Source of the DNA: Salinibacterium sp. dk2585
Lineage (GTDB): Bacteria; Actinomycetota; Actinomycetes; Actinomycetales; Microbacteriaceae
DNA: 64,000 bases
Assembly: GCF_008001035.1 (NCBI RefSeq)
Contig: NZ_CP042856.1
Location: forward strand, 2,480,001 to 2,544,000
Reading direction: 5' to 3'
Below are positions 46,713 through 56,131 of the stretch, piece by piece. A model generated the notes under the pieces. It was not told the origin of the DNA, made no database searches, and saw only the letters and a list, made by a program, of their open reading frames with translations. The translations under genes were made by a program, and so were the position numbers. How positions within the stretch are numbered: the stretch's first letter is position 1; every line of letters starts with the position of its first letter.

Positions 46713-48637
46713 TACTCCTCCACTACGAACAGTCGGTCACCCTGTTTGACCTGCTGGCCCTTGCTCGCGCCGACCTCGGTCACGACACCGCTGATGGGTG
46801 CCGTGAGCGAGAGCTCCATCTTCATCGCCTCGATGATGCCCAGCGGTGAGCCCGCTTCCACGGTCTCGCCGACGGCGACGTTCGTGCTGAGCACGACCCC
46901 GGGCATGGGCGAGAGCACGACGCCGTTGCTCGCCTGCGCAGCCGCTTCGACACGGCGCCGGCGCACGAGAGGCAGGCGATAGCTCTGTCCCAGGTACGAG
47001 ACGTCTGCCCCGTGGGCCGAAACGACGACGGTCGCGGCGTGTACGCCACCGTCGATCTCCAGTCGCAGCCGTTCGGGACTCTCATCGACGAGCGATACCG
47101 AATGCTGCGAATCCCCCACCACCATGCGGCCGCCAGCGCGGTCGAGCGAGACACGGGTGGCAGCAGCGTCCACCGCGATGGTCGTGCTCCACGGTGCCGC
47201 GGGCTGCCCCATGCGCCACCCGTCGGCGACGCCGAAGGGATGCCGCGTGGCGGGCGTCGCCCGTGCGAGCGCCCACGTCGCGAAGACGGCAGGGATCGTG
47301 GCATCCGGAACGTCGACTGCCCCGGGATTCACATCGAGGAACGAGGTCGTGATGCTCGCGTCACGGAAGCCGGCGGAGTCGGCGAGCGCCCGCAGGAATC
47401 CGAGATTGGTCGTGACCCCGACGATGGCGGATGCGCCGAGCGCCTCGATGAGGACACGTCGCGCGACTTCGCGGCTCGGCCCGTGCACGATGACCTTCGC
47501 GAGCATGGGGTCATAGGCGGTGCCGACCCGCTGGCCCTCCTCGAGCGCGGTGTCGACGCGGGCATCCGCCGGCCAGACGAGGCGGCTGACGGTGCCGGTC
47601 TGCGGCAGGTAGCCGTTGAAGGGGTCCTCCGCGTAGACGCGCGCCTCGATCGCATGGCCCCGCATGCGCACATCCTGCTGCGCGAACGCAAGTGGCTCGC
47701 CCGCCGCAACCGCGAGCTGCAACTGCACGAGGTCGAGGCCCGTGATGAGCTCGGTCACGGGGTGTTCGACCTGGATGCGGGTGTTCATCTCGAGGAAGAA
47801 CACGTCCTCCCCCGCCACGAGGAACTCGACCGTGCCCGCGTTCGTGTAGCCGACCGTCTTCGCGAGCGCGACGGAGGCACTCGTGAGCTGCTCGCGCACC
47901 GTTTCGGAGATCGTGGGGGCGGGAGCCTCCTCAAGCACCTTCTGATGGCGCCGCTGCGTCGAGCAGTCGCGCTCGAAGAGGTGCACGACGTTGCCGTGCG
48001 CATCCGCGAGCACCTGTACCTCGACATGACGCCCGTCCGGGAGGTATCGCTCGACGAGGAGGGTCGCGTCGCCGAAGGACTTCTGCGCCTCACGCTCGGC
48101 AGCGTCGAAGGACGCATCGAATTCAGCCGGGGTGCGAACGATGCGCATCCCCTTGCCGCCGCCGCCAGCGGCCGCCTTGATGAGCACGGGAAACTCGAGG
48201 CCATCGGCCTGGGCGCCGCCGCGCGTCACCGCAACGGACGGCACGACCGGCACACCGGCCTGGATCGCGAGCTCGCGGGCCGCGTCCTTGCGCCCCATCG
48301 CCTCGATCACGTCGGCGCTGGGGCCCACGAAGACGAGTCCGGCCTCGGTGACGGCGCGGGCGAAAGGCGCGTGCTCTGAGAGGAAGCCGTAGCCAGGATG
48401 GATCGCCTCGGCACCCGTCGCCCTCGCCGCCGCGAGGATTGCCGGGATGTTCATGTAGGACTCGGATGCCGGCGTGGGGCCGAGCCGCACCGCGGCATCC
48501 GCCGCGCGGGTGTGGGGTGCGCCGCGGTCGGCATCCGAATACACCGCAACCGTGCGCAGCCCCCTGGCCCGGGCTGCGCGGATCACGCGCAGGGCGATCT
48601 CGCCACGGTTGGCCACCAGGAGTGTGCTGAATGACAT
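46712..48637 (-). CDS. acyl-CoA carboxylase alpha subunit (biotin carboxylase + biotin carrier)
   Basis: A 641-residue subunit. The N-terminal biotin carboxylase begins FSTLLVANRGEIALRVIR, contains KAAAGGGGKGMR (ATP grasp loop) and EMNTRIQVEHPVTE. A middle domain is followed by a biotinyl domain with EAMKMEL carrying the biotinylated Lys (about 608). The ATG at 48637 has AGGA ten bases upstream; GTG at 48646 is too close to it. It overlaps the stop of the beta subunit region. With that subunit it should carboxylate 3-methylcrotonyl-CoA or a similar acyl-CoA. Confidence 0.93.
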   Translation of the reverse strand: MSFSTLLVANRGEIALRVIRAARARGLRTVAVYSDADRGAPHTRAADAAVRLGPTPASESYMNIPAILAAARATGAEAIHPGYGFLSEHAPFARAVTEAGLVFVGPSADVIEAMGRKDAARELAIQAGVPVVPSVAVTRGGAQADGLEFPVLIKAAAGGGGKGMRIVRTPAEFDASFDAAEREAQKSFGDATLLVERYLPDGRHVEVQVLADAHGNVVHLFERDCSTQRRHQKVLEEAPAPTISETVREQLTSASVALAKTVGYTNAGTVEFLVAGEDVFFLEMNTRIQVEHPVTELITGLDLVQLQLAVAAGEPLAFAQQDVRMRGHAIEARVYAEDPFNGYLPQTGTVSRLVWPADARVDTALEEGQRVGTAYDPMLAKVIVHGPSREVARRVLIEALGASAIVGVTTNLGFLRALADSAGFRDASITTSFLDVNPGAVDVPDATIPAVFATWALARATPATRHPFGVADGWRMGQPAAPWSTTIAVDAAATRVSLDRAGGRMVVGDSQHSVSLVDESPERLRLEIDGGVHAATVVVSAHGADVSYLGQSYRLPLVRRRRVEAAAQASNGVVLSPMPGVVLSTNVAVGETVEAGSPLGIIEAMKMELSLTAPISGVVTEVGASKGQQVKQGDRLFVVEE

Positions 48638-48642
48638 GCGCG

Positions 48643-50199
48643 TCACATCCTGAAGACGCCGTAGGACGGCGACGGAATCGGGGAGTTGGCGGCGACCGAC
48701 AGGCCCATGCCCAACACACGGCGAGTATCGGCGGGGTCGATGACGCCGTCATCCCAGAGGCGGGCGGTCGAGTAGTAGGGCGAACCCTGTTCCTCGTACT
48801 GCGTGAGGATTGGGTCGCGGAAGGCGGCCTCCTCCGCGGGCGACCATTCGCCACCCTTCGCCTCGATCGCGTCGCGACGCACGGTCGCGAGCACGGATGC
48901 TGCCTGCTCGCCGCCCATGATCGAGATACGGGCGTTGGGCCACATCCAGAGGAAGCGCGGGTCGTAGGCGCGGCCGCACATGCCGTAGTTGCCGGCACCG
49001 TAGGAGCCGCCGATCACGACCGTGAACTTGGGGACGACCGACCCGACCACGGCCGTCACCAGCTTCGCGCCGTCCTTCGCGATGCCGCCGTTCTCGTATT
49101 CGCGCCCCACCATGAAGCCCGTGATGTTCTGCAGGAACACGAGCGGGATGCCGCGCTGGTTGCACAGCTCGACGAAGTGGGCGCCCTTCAGCGCGGACTC
49201 CGAGAAGAGGATGCCGTTGTTGGCGACGATGCCGACGGGATAGCCCCAAATGCGGGCGAAGCCCGTGACCAGCGTCGTGCCGTAGAGCTCCTTGAACTCC
49301 TGCAACTCGGAGCCGTCGACGATGTGCCGGATGACCTCGCGCACGTCATAGGGGGTGCGCGAGGAGACGGGCACGACGTCATACAGCCCCTCCTGCTCGT
49401 GCAGCGGCTCGACGACCTCACGCTGCTGCAGGCTGGGCGCCTCGTGCCGCTCGAAGGTGGCGACGATGGTGCGCACGATCTGCAGTGCGTGGTCGTCGTC
49501 CTCCGCGAGGTGGTCGGCGACACCTGAGGTGCGCGCGTGCACGTCGCCGCCGCCGAGGTCCTCCGCGCTGACGACCTCGCCCGTCGCCGCCTTCACGAGT
49601 GGCGGCCCGCCGAGAAAGATCGTGCCCTGGTTCCGCACGATGACGGTCTCATCCGACATCGCGGGAATGTACGCCCCGCCCGCCGTGCAGGAGCCCATGA
49701 CGGCCGAGACCTGTGGGATGCCGCGAGCGCTCATCTGTGCCTGGTTGTAGAAGATCCGCCCGAAGTGTTCCTTGTCGGGGAACACCTCATCCTGCATCGG
49801 CAGGAAGCCCCCACCGGAGTCGACCAGGTAGATCGCGGGAAGCCTGTTCTGCAACGCGATCTCCTGCGCACGCAGGTGCTTCTTGACCGTGAGCGGATAG
49901 TACGTGCCCGCCTTCACGGTCGCGTCGTTGGCAACGATGACGCACTGGCGGCCGCTCACCAAGCCGATGCCGGCGATGACGCCCGCGCTCGGCACCTCTC
50001 CCCCGTACATGCCCTCGGCGGCGAGGGGAGCGATCTCGAGGAACGGGCTGCCTGGGTCGAGCAGGCGGTCCACGCGTTCGCGCGGCAACAGCTTGCCGCG
50101 TGCCGTGTGCTTCTCGCGGGCGCTGGCCGAGCCGCCCTGCCGCGCCGCATGCATCCGCTCCCTGAGTTCGTCAACCAGTGTGCGCAGTGATTCCGTCAT
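48643..50199 (-). CDS. acyl-CoA carboxylase beta subunit (carboxyltransferase)
   Basis: A 518-residue carboxyltransferase. It has the two crotonase-like halves: [16 protein letters not shown] and [13 protein letters not shown] in the first, [30 protein letters not shown] and [20 protein letters not shown] in the second. The length and [17 protein letters not shown] start fit the methylcrotonyl-CoA carboxylase type rather than propionyl. The ATG at 50199 overlaps the stop of a 26-codon upstream frame. It heads a three-gene operon with the alpha subunit and acyl-CoA dehydrogenase. Substrate assignment rests on operon structure. Confidence 0.93.
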   Translation of the reverse strand: MTESLRTLVDELRERMHAARQGGSASAREKHTARGKLLPRERVDRLLDPGSPFLEIAPLAAEGMYGGEVPSAGVIAGIGLVSGRQCVIVANDATVKAGTYYPLTVKKHLRAQEIALQNRLPAIYLVDSGGGFLPMQDEVFPDKEHFGRIFYNQAQMSARGIPQVSAVMGSCTAGGAYIPAMSDETVIVRNQGTIFLGGPPLVKAATGEVVSAEDLGGGDVHARTSGVADHLAEDDDHALQIVRTIVATFERHEAPSLQQREVVEPLHEQEGLYDVVPVSSRTPYDVREVIRHIVDGSELQEFKELYGTTLVTGFARIWGYPVGIVANNGILFSESALKGAHFVELCNQRGIPLVFLQNITGFMVGREYENGGIAKDGAKLVTAVVGSVVPKFTVVIGGSYGAGNYGMCGRAYDPRFLWMWPNARISIMGGEQAASVLATVRRDAIEAKGGEWSPAEEAAFRDPILTQYEEQGSPYYSTARLWDDGVIDPADTRRVLGMGLSVAANSPIPSPSYGVFRM

Positions 50200-50276
50200 G
50201 CGGCCGGGCCCTGTGGCCTGCCATAGGTCGCGGCGGCACCGAGACCGGTGCCAGCGACACCCCATCGTGTCTCCAT
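50196..50276 (-). CDS. 26-codon leader ORF coupled to the carboxylase operon
   Basis: The frame starts [12 protein letters not shown] and ends GPAA, with its TGA overlapping the ATG of the carboxyltransferase gene (ATGA). TAGGAT ends seven bases before its ATG, so it should be the first, leaderless, reading frame of the operon. The peptide contains only one Leu, so classic leucine attenuation is unlikely. It may be a coupling ORF, or its start may be chance. Confidence 0.4.
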   Translation of the reverse strand: METRWGVAGTGLGAAATYGRPQGPAA

Positions 50277-50411
50277 ACCGCGAATCCTAATCACGCGATC
50301 TGGGCGGTGTCAGTCAGCGAGGGCCCGAAAAGGTCCGAGCGCTCGGAAGCGCACTCGACAGCAGGGCCACGCGATACTCCATTGCCGCTCCCCGCGTCGA
50401 CGGCATCGACC

Positions 50412-51431
50412 CTAGCGGGCGGCGCGTTGCCTCGACACCTCATAGAGGGTCACGCTCGCGGCGATGCCCGCGTTGAGCGACTCCGTCGCCGCGCTGATCG
50501 GAATCGACACGATCGCGTCGCACGTCTCGGTCACGAGGCGCGAGAGCCCCTTGCCCTCGCTGCCGACGACGATCACGAGCGGTTCCTTCGCGAGCTGGAG
50601 CGACGGCAGGTCGATGTCGCCGTCACCGTCGAGACCGAGCACGAAGGCACCGCGGTCCTTGAGCGACTTGAGCGTCTGTGTGAGGTTCGCTGCCATCGCG
50701 ACGGGGGTGCGGGCGGCGGCACCGGCCGAGGTCTTCCACGCCGAGGCGGTCATGCCCACCGAGCGACGCTGCGGCACGATGACGCCGTGCCCACCGAAGG
50801 CGGCGGTCGAGCGGATGATCGCCCCCAGGTTGCGCGGGTCGGTGATGCCGTCGAGTGCCACGAACAGGGGCACCTGGCCACGGTCGACCGTGAGGTCGAA
50901 GAGGTCGATGGGGTGCGCGTACTCGTACGGCGGCACCTTGAGCGCGACGCCCTGGTGCACAGAGTCGAAGCCGCCCATGCGGTCGAGCTCCGGACGCATG
51001 ACCTCGAGCACGGGGAGGCCGCGCTTCGTGGCGATCGACATGATCTCCTTGACGCGGTCGTCGTATTCGATGCGCGTCGCGATGTAGAGCGCCGTCGCCG
51101 GAATTTTGGCCCGCAGTGCCTCAACGACGGAGTTGCGCCCGGTCACGACCTCGGCCTGGTTGGCGCCCTGCTCCGACTTGCGCTGGCGAGACTGCGGCGG
51201 GCGGCCGCCATCGGCCTGCTGCGGCTTGCCGCCCCGGCCGCCGCGCTTCTCGGCGAGGCGTTCCTGCGACGCCTTGCGCTTGCCCGCGGGGTGGTATGGC
51301 CGGTCCTCCGCCTTGGGGGTCGGCTTGCGACCCTCGAGGGCCTGGCGTCCCTGGCCGCCAGAGCCGACCTGGGGCCCCTTGCGGCTCTTGCGCACGGCTC
51401 CGGCCCTGGGCTTGTTTCCGCTGTTCTTCAT
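50412..51431 (-). CDS. rlmB: 23S rRNA (guanosine-2'-O) methyltransferase RlmB
   Basis: A 339-residue SpoU/TrmH-family methyltransferase that modifies G2251 in 23S rRNA. The catalytic knot motifs are LDGITDPRNLGAIIRSTAAFG, VVGSEGKGLSRLV and ESLNAGIAASVTLYE. An N-terminal substrate-binding domain (GRNSVVEALRAKIP) follows a strongly basic, glycine- and lysine-rich leader of about 85 residues, usual for actinobacterial RlmB. The gene order rlmB-cysS-ispDF-carD is conserved. Confidence 0.95.
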   Translation of the reverse strand: MKNSGNKPRAGAVRKSRKGPQVGSGGQGRQALEGRKPTPKAEDRPYHPAGKRKASQERLAEKRGGRGGKPQQADGGRPPQSRQRKSEQGANQAEVVTGRNSVVEALRAKIPATALYIATRIEYDDRVKEIMSIATKRGLPVLEVMRPELDRMGGFDSVHQGVALKVPPYEYAHPIDLFDLTVDRGQVPLFVALDGITDPRNLGAIIRSTAAFGGHGVIVPQRRSVGMTASAWKTSAGAAARTPVAMAANLTQTLKSLKDRGAFVLGLDGDGDIDLPSLQLAKEPLVIVVGSEGKGLSRLVTETCDAIVSIPISAATESLNAGIAASVTLYEVSRQRAAR

Positions 51432-51456
51432 GGGGTGTCCCTACTGCTCGGCACTG

Positions 51457-52875
51457 CTATCTGTCTGTGAGGCTCCAATGCGGGCCTTCCGGGGTGTCCT
51501 CGATCTGGATACCCGCGGCTGCAAGCTCGTCGCGGATGCGGTCGGCCTCGGCGAAGTCCCGCGCCTCGCGCGCAACCCGCCGACTGTCGAGCAGTCGCGT
51601 CACGAGGGAGGAGAGGGCCGTGACGGCCGGCTCATCCGCTGCAGTCTGCCACTCTACGCTGAGCGGATTGATGCCCAGGATGTCGGTCATCGCCAGAACG
51701 CCTCCCAAAGCGCGCGCGACCGCCGCGAGATCCTCGTTGTCGAGCGCCGCATTGCCAGCCCGCACGGTGTCGTGGATGACGGCGATCGCCTGGGGCACCG
51801 AGAGATCGTCGTCCATCGCGGAGGCGAACTCCTCGGGCACATCCTGCACCGCCTCGGCCGCGAAACGCGTGGACGAGATGCGTCGCTCAGCTCTCCGGAG
51901 GAAGCCCTCGATGCGTTCGATCGCCGAGTCGGCCTCCTCGAGCACCCCGTCGTGGTAATCGATCGTGGAGCGGTAGTGCGCCGAGCCGAGGTAGTAGCGC
52001 ACCGCGAGAGGGCGCGCGGCCGAGAGTAGGTCGCTGGCGAAGACGGAGTTGCCGAGCGACTTCGACATCTTCTGCCCGTTGACGTTCACGAGGCCGTTGT
52101 GCACCCAGTAGCTGGCGAAGCCATCCCCCGCGGCAGCCGACTGGGCGAGCTCGTTCTCGTGGTGGGGAAAGCGCAGGTCGAGCCCACCGCCGTGGATGTC
52201 GAACTGTGGCCCCAGGTAGCGCGACGACATCGCCGAGCACTCGATGTGCCATCCGGGTCGGCCGGCACCCCACGGCGATGGCCAGCTCGCCGACTCGGGC
52301 TCGTCTGCCTTGTGCCCCTTCCAGAGGGCGAAGTCGCGGGGGTCGCGCTTGCCGCGCGGGTCGGCGTCCGTCGCGGGCGCCATGTCGTCGCGCCCCTGAC
52401 GCGTCAGCTCCCCGTAGCTCGGCCACGACGCCGTGTCGAAGTAGACGTCCCCCGAGCCATCCTCCGCCGGGTAGGCGTGGCCGCGCTCGATGAGTCGCTG
52501 GATGATCTCCTGCATCTGCCCGATGCTCGCGGTCGCGCGCGGCTCATAGGTTGGGGCGAGGATGCCCAGGGCGCGGTAGCTCGCCGTGAACTCGAGCTCC
52601 ACGCGGTAGGCCAGTGCCCACCACTCCTCCGTCTCGGAGGCGTTCGCGAGGATCTTGTCATCGATGTCGGTGACGTTGCGCACGAAGGTGACGTCGTAGC
52701 CGCGCCACGTGAACCAGCGGCGCCACAGGTCGTAGACGAGGGCCGAACGCAGGTGCCCGATGTGCGGCGACGACTGCACGGTGGGCCCGCAGACGTAGAT
52801 ACCCACGCGACCTGGCTCGAGCGGTTCGAAGTCGAGCAACTCCTGGGCACGGGAGTCGTAGAGGCGCACGGTCAT
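51457..52875 (-). CDS. cysS: cysteinyl-tRNA synthetase
   Basis: A 472-residue class I synthetase. The motifs are HIGH ([10 protein letters not shown], about 40), KMSKS ([11 protein letters not shown], about 269), the zinc Cys in YVCGPTV and [10 protein letters not shown] with [15 protein letters not shown]. It charges tRNA-Cys. It is a complete CysRS rather than MshC, as shown by the C-terminal anticodon-binding domain ending with HWSLTDR. TAAGCT ends seven bases before the ATG, so the mRNA may be leaderless. Confidence 0.97.
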   Translation of the reverse strand: MTVRLYDSRAQELLDFEPLEPGRVGIYVCGPTVQSSPHIGHLRSALVYDLWRRWFTWRGYDVTFVRNVTDIDDKILANASETEEWWALAYRVELEFTASYRALGILAPTYEPRATASIGQMQEIIQRLIERGHAYPAEDGSGDVYFDTASWPSYGELTRQGRDDMAPATDADPRGKRDPRDFALWKGHKADEPESASWPSPWGAGRPGWHIECSAMSSRYLGPQFDIHGGGLDLRFPHHENELAQSAAAGDGFASYWVHNGLVNVNGQKMSKSLGNSVFASDLLSAARPLAVRYYLGSAHYRSTIDYHDGVLEEADSAIERIEGFLRRAERRISSTRFAAEAVQDVPEEFASAMDDDLSVPQAIAVIHDTVRAGNAALDNEDLAAVARALGGVLAMTDILGINPLSVEWQTAADEPAVTALSSLVTRLLDSRRVAREARDFAEADRIRDELAAAGIQIEDTPEGPHWSLTDR

Positions 52876-52934
52876 GCGCCCAAGCTTATTCGAGCCACGC
52901 GCGGCGCGACTCGGCCGACGGATGCCCCGGCCTG

Positions 52935-54110
52935 CTAGTTCACCGAGCGGATGAGCGCCGTCGCGAGCGCCGTCAGCCCCTCGCCGCGCCCCGGGAACCC
53001 GAGACCATCCGAGGTCGTCGCAGAAACGCTCACGGGCGCGCCGACGAGACCGCTGAGGTTCTGCTCGAGTTCGACGCGGCGCCCCGCGAGCTTGGGCTGG
53101 TTCGCGATCACCTGCACGGCGACGTTGACGACCTCATAGCCTGCCCCCGCGACGAGTCGCACGGTCTCCCGGATGAAGACGTCACCGTGGGCGCCAGCGA
53201 AGCGGTCGTCGGCGGTGCCGAAGCGACCGCCGATGTCGCCGAGCCCCGCCGCCGAGAGCAGTGCGTCGCAGATGGCGTGGCAGACGGCATCCCCGTCGCT
53301 GTGGCCCTTGAGGCCCGGCTCGTCCGGCCAGTAGACACCGCCGAGCCAAAGGGGGCTCTCGGGGTCGAAGGCGTGCACGTCGAGGCCGATACCGCTGCGG
53401 AAGGCCTGCACGTCACGCGAGCGCCCGGCCGCAAGCGTCGCGGCGCGCGAGAGGTCCCACGGCGTCGTCACCTTGAAGGCGAGCGGGTCGCCCGAGACCG
53501 TCGTGACGGTATGCCCGGCCGCCGCGAAGAGCGCTGCGTCGTCGGTGTGCTCGACCGTGGCAGCGGCATAGGCGGCCACGAGTTCTTCGCGGGGGAACCC
53601 CTGCGGCGTCTGCGCTGCAGCGAGCTCCGCACGATCCGGCGTGCCCACGACCGCACCGTCGCGCGTCACCTGCTTGATCGTGTCGGCGACCGGCAGCACA
53701 GGCAGCACGCCCCCACGAGTCGAGCGCGCGGCATCCGCCACCGTGTCGAAGAGCGACGAGGGCGTGAAGGCCCGGGCAGCATCGTGCACGAGCACGACGT
53801 CGACCGAGCGGCGCACCGCGGCAAGCCCCGCCGCGACCGACTCCTGGCGAGTGGCACCACCCGCGACGGCCGTGACGAGGTCGGCGACCGGCCCCGCGAG
53901 CTCCCCCGCAATCGACTTCGCAGCCTCGACGCGATCCGTCGGCGCGACGACGACGACCTGGGCCGGCGAGGTCATGCCCAGCACGGATGCGACGGCGTGG
54001 CCGAGCAGGGTGCGCCCGGCGACCCTGACGAAAGCCTTTGGCTCGCCGAGTCCGAGGCGGGTGCCGCTGCCTGCGGCGACGATCACGACAGCGGTGCGAG
54101 GCTCATGCAT
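52935..54110 (-). CDS. ispDF: bifunctional IspD/IspF of the MEP isoprenoid pathway
   Basis: A 391-residue fusion of two non-consecutive MEP-pathway enzymes. Residues 1-225 are the cytidylyltransferase IspD ([20 protein letters not shown]). Residues 232-391 are the cyclodiphosphate synthase IspF ([54 protein letters not shown]). The ATG at 54110 is chosen because TACCCT ends seven bases upstream (leaderless); an in-frame start at 54137 is longer. The terminator at 54144-54175 separates it from carD. Confidence 0.95.
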   Translation of the reverse strand: MHEPRTAVVIVAAGSGTRLGLGEPKAFVRVAGRTLLGHAVASVLGMTSPAQVVVVAPTDRVEAAKSIAGELAGPVADLVTAVAGGATRQESVAAGLAAVRRSVDVVLVHDAARAFTPSSLFDTVADAARSTRGGVLPVLPVADTIKQVTRDGAVVGTPDRAELAAAQTPQGFPREELVAAYAAATVEHTDDAALFAAAGHTVTTVSGDPLAFKVTTPWDLSRAATLAAGRSRDVQAFRSGIGLDVHAFDPESPLWLGGVYWPDEPGLKGHSDGDAVCHAICDALLSAAGLGDIGGRFGTADDRFAGAHGDVFIRETVRLVAGAGYEVVNVAVQVIANQPKLAGRRVELEQNLSGLVGAPVSVSATTSDGLGFPGRGEGLTALATALIRSVN

Positions 54111-54143
54111 GGTTACGAGGGTAGCGCCGGCCGACAACGCAGA

Positions 54144-54175
54144 AGCCCCGCCGTCGCAGACGCGAGGGCGGGGCT
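54144..54175 (-). terminator. terminator after carD
   Basis: A 9-bp GC-rich stem (AGCCCCGCC / GGCGGGGCT) with a 14-base loop begins 18 bases after the carD stop. On the minus strand it is followed by TTCTGCGTTGT, a weak T-rich tail. Confidence 0.65.
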
Positions 54176-54193
54176 GTGAAGCGTTGGTGCCGA

Positions 54194-54676
54194 CTAGGAG
54201 GCGAGCACATCGTCGAGCATGCCCGACGCCTTCTCCTCATCGGTCTTCTCTGCGAGGGCGAGCTCCGAAACGAGGATCTGGCGCGCCTTGGCGAGCATGC
54301 GCTTCTCGCCGGCGGAGAGGCCGCGGTCCTGGTCGCGGCGCCAGAGGTCGCGCACGACCTCGGAGACCTTGATGACGTCGCCGGAGGCGAGCTTCTCGAG
54401 GTTGGCCTTGTACCGGCGCGACCAGTTGGTGGGCTCCTCGGTGAAGGGAGCGCGCAGCACCTCGAACACCTTGTCGAGGCCCTCCTGGCCGATGACGTCA
54501 CGCACACCGACGAGGTCGACGTTGTCAGCCGGGACCTCGATCGTCAGGTCACCCTGGGTCACATTGAGCTTGAGGTAGAGCTTCTCTTCGCCCTTGATGA
54601 CGCGCTTCTTGACCTCAATGATGGTTGCAGCACCGTGGTGCGGGTATACGACGGTTTCGCCGACCTCGAAAAGCAT
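54194..54676 (-). CDS. carD: RNA polymerase-binding transcription factor CarD
   Basis: A 160-residue CarD/CdnL. Residues 1-60 form the Tudor-like RNA polymerase interaction domain ([19 protein letters not shown]). The rest is the helical DNA-binding domain with [17 protein letters not shown], where the conserved Trp (about 85) wedges the promoter, and [20 protein letters not shown]. It stabilises open complexes, especially at rRNA promoters. Its upstream region is shared with a divergent lipoprotein gene. Confidence 0.96.
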   Translation of the reverse strand: MLFEVGETVVYPHHGAATIIEVKKRVIKGEEKLYLKLNVTQGDLTIEVPADNVDLVGVRDVIGQEGLDKVFEVLRAPFTEEPTNWSRRYKANLEKLASGDVIKVSEVVRDLWRRDQDRGLSAGEKRMLAKARQILVSELALAEKTDEEKASGMLDDVLAS

Positions 54677-54841
54677 GGGTTAAGCTCCATTCCGTGGCTC
54701 CCAGTTTACCACAGGGGCGCCCTCCTCCAGCCTGCCGCCGGGCAGCGGCCCGAAGAGCCGTAGGATAAACTCACAAGCACCGCGGCGGGGTCTCTCCCGG
54801 CCGGCCCCTGCACCTGTTCCCACTCACCTGGAGGGTTCCCC

Positions 54842-55303
54842 GTGAGAGCTCGCACCGTCGCCACCGTCGCCCTCTCGGCGAGCATCGCGCTCGTCGCCAC
54901 GGGGTGCACGTTCATCACGCCGCAGGCGACGACCCAGAACTACGACCCGAGCGACGGAGTCGGCGCCACGATCGGTGACGTCAAGGTGCTCAACGCAGTC
55001 GTCATCTCCGACAACGGGGAGAACGGCAACCTCATCGCGGGCTTCGCCAACAATGGCACCAAGCGCACCCGGATCGTGATCCAGTTCGAGGGCGCCGACG
55101 GCAAGCAGGACCGCACCGTCACGGTCGCGCCCGGCGAGGTCAAGTCGGTCGGCAGTGAAGAACTCTTCGAACTCGAGGGCATCGACGCGGAGCCCGGCTC
55201 GCTCTTCCCCATCTTCGTGCAGCACGGCGCCGAGACGGGCAAGCAGTTGCTCGTGCCGGTGCTCACCGATGCGCTGCCCGAGTACGCCGACCTCGCGCCG
55301 TAG
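54842..55303 (+). CDS. predicted lipoprotein
   Basis: A 153-residue exported protein starting with GTG (GGAGGG eight bases upstream). The signal peptide ends LVATGC, so Cys22 would be lipidated. The mature part is one beta-rich domain (NAVVISDNGENGNLIAGFANNG, VTVAPGEVKSVGSEE), somewhat like copper-chaperone PCu(A)C or FixG-type Ig folds but without the metal-binding Met/His. I do not recognise a family. TAGGAT occurs upstream (54759-54764). Confidence 0.75.
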   Translation: MRARTVATVALSASIALVATGCTFITPQATTQNYDPSDGVGATIGDVKVLNAVVISDNGENGNLIAGFANNGTKRTRIVIQFEGADGKQDRTVTVAPGEVKSVGSEELFELEGIDAEPGSLFPIFVQHGAETGKQLLVPVLTDALPEYADLAP

Positions 55304-55320
55304 TCCGCCCGCCGCATCCG

Positions 55321-55362
55321 CCAGTCCGAGCTCGCCAGTCCGAGCTCGCCAGTCCGAGCTCG
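55321..55362. repeat. three tandem 14-bp repeats
   Basis: CCAGTCCGAGCTCG occurs three times in direct succession, each unit containing the palindrome CGAGCTCG. It lies in the 135-base space between the convergent lipoprotein and regX3 genes. A variant CCAACTCTGGCAT follows. No protein frame explains it. Confidence 0.85.
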
Positions 55363-55438
55363 CCAACTCTGGCATCCGTCAGTCGAGGCGCTGGCCGGGG
55401 CCCCTGACGCGGCGCTTCCGCGCCGCTCGGCCCGACGC

Positions 55439-56131
55439 CTACGCCGCCTCGTCTTCGAAGCGGTAGCCGAGTCCACGCACCGTCACGAGCAGCTTCGGCT
55501 GAGACGGCACCTGCTCGATCTTCGAACGCAGCCGCTTGATGTGCACGTCGAGGGTCTTGGTGTCGCCGAAGTAGTCGGCGCCCCACACGCGATCGATCAG
55601 CTGGCCGCGCGTCAGCACCCGCCCGGCATTGCGCAGGAGCACCTCGAGCAGCTCGAACTCCTTGAGCGGCATGGCCACCTCGGCGCCGCCCACCTCGACC
55701 GTATGCCGGTCGGTGTCCATGCGCACGGGGCCGACCTCGACGATGGCGGGGTCGAGTTCGTCGGCCGGCTCCACCCGCCGGCGCAGCACGGCGCGCACGC
55801 GGGCGAGCAGCTCCCGGCTCGAGTACGGCTTCGTGACGTAGTCGTCGGCGCCGAGCTCGAGCCCCACGACGATGTCGACCTCGGAGTCCTTCGCCGTCAG
55901 CATGATGATCGGCAGCTGCGAGACAGCACGGATGCGCCGGCACACCTCGGTACCTGAGATGCCGGGCAGCATGAGGTCGAGCAGCACGAGGTCGACGCCC
56001 CCGCGCTCGAACTCCTGCATCGCGGCAGTGCCATCGTCGGCGATGACGACGTCATAGCCCTCCTTCGCGAGAAGGTACTCGAGCGGCTCGCTCAGCGAAC
56101 GTTCGTCTTCGACGATCAGGATGCGGGTCAC
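55439..56131 (-). CDS. regX3: response regulator RegX3
   Basis: A 230-residue OmpR-type regulator. The receiver (1-118) has VEDE, the phosphorylation Asp in LVLLDLMLPG (about 52) and VTKPYSSREL. The winged helix (about 130-228) has PLKEFELLEVLL, DTKTLDVHIKRLRSKIE and the RGLGYRFE end typical of RegX3/PhoB. The GTG at 56131 has AGGGAG upstream; its GTGA overlaps the senX3 stop. Under phosphate starvation it should activate genes with Pho boxes such as the one at 57405. Confidence 0.93.
   Translation of the reverse strand: MTRILIVEDERSLSEPLEYLLAKEGYDVVIADDGTAAMQEFERGGVDLVLLDLMLPGISGTEVCRRIRAVSQLPIIMLTAKDSEVDIVVGLELGADDYVTKPYSSRELLARVRAVLRRRVEPADELDPAIVEVGPVRMDTDRHTVEVGGAEVAMPLKEFELLEVLLRNAGRVLTRGQLIDRVWGADYFGDTKTLDVHIKRLRSKIEQVPSQPKLLVTVRGLGYRFEDEAA

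Noticed and set aside
50334-50347. 14-bp palindrome TCCGAGC/GCTCGGA after the carboxylase leader as a regulator site
   Set aside because: Short GC-rich palindromes of this kind are frequent here, and it has no second copy or link to a known operator.
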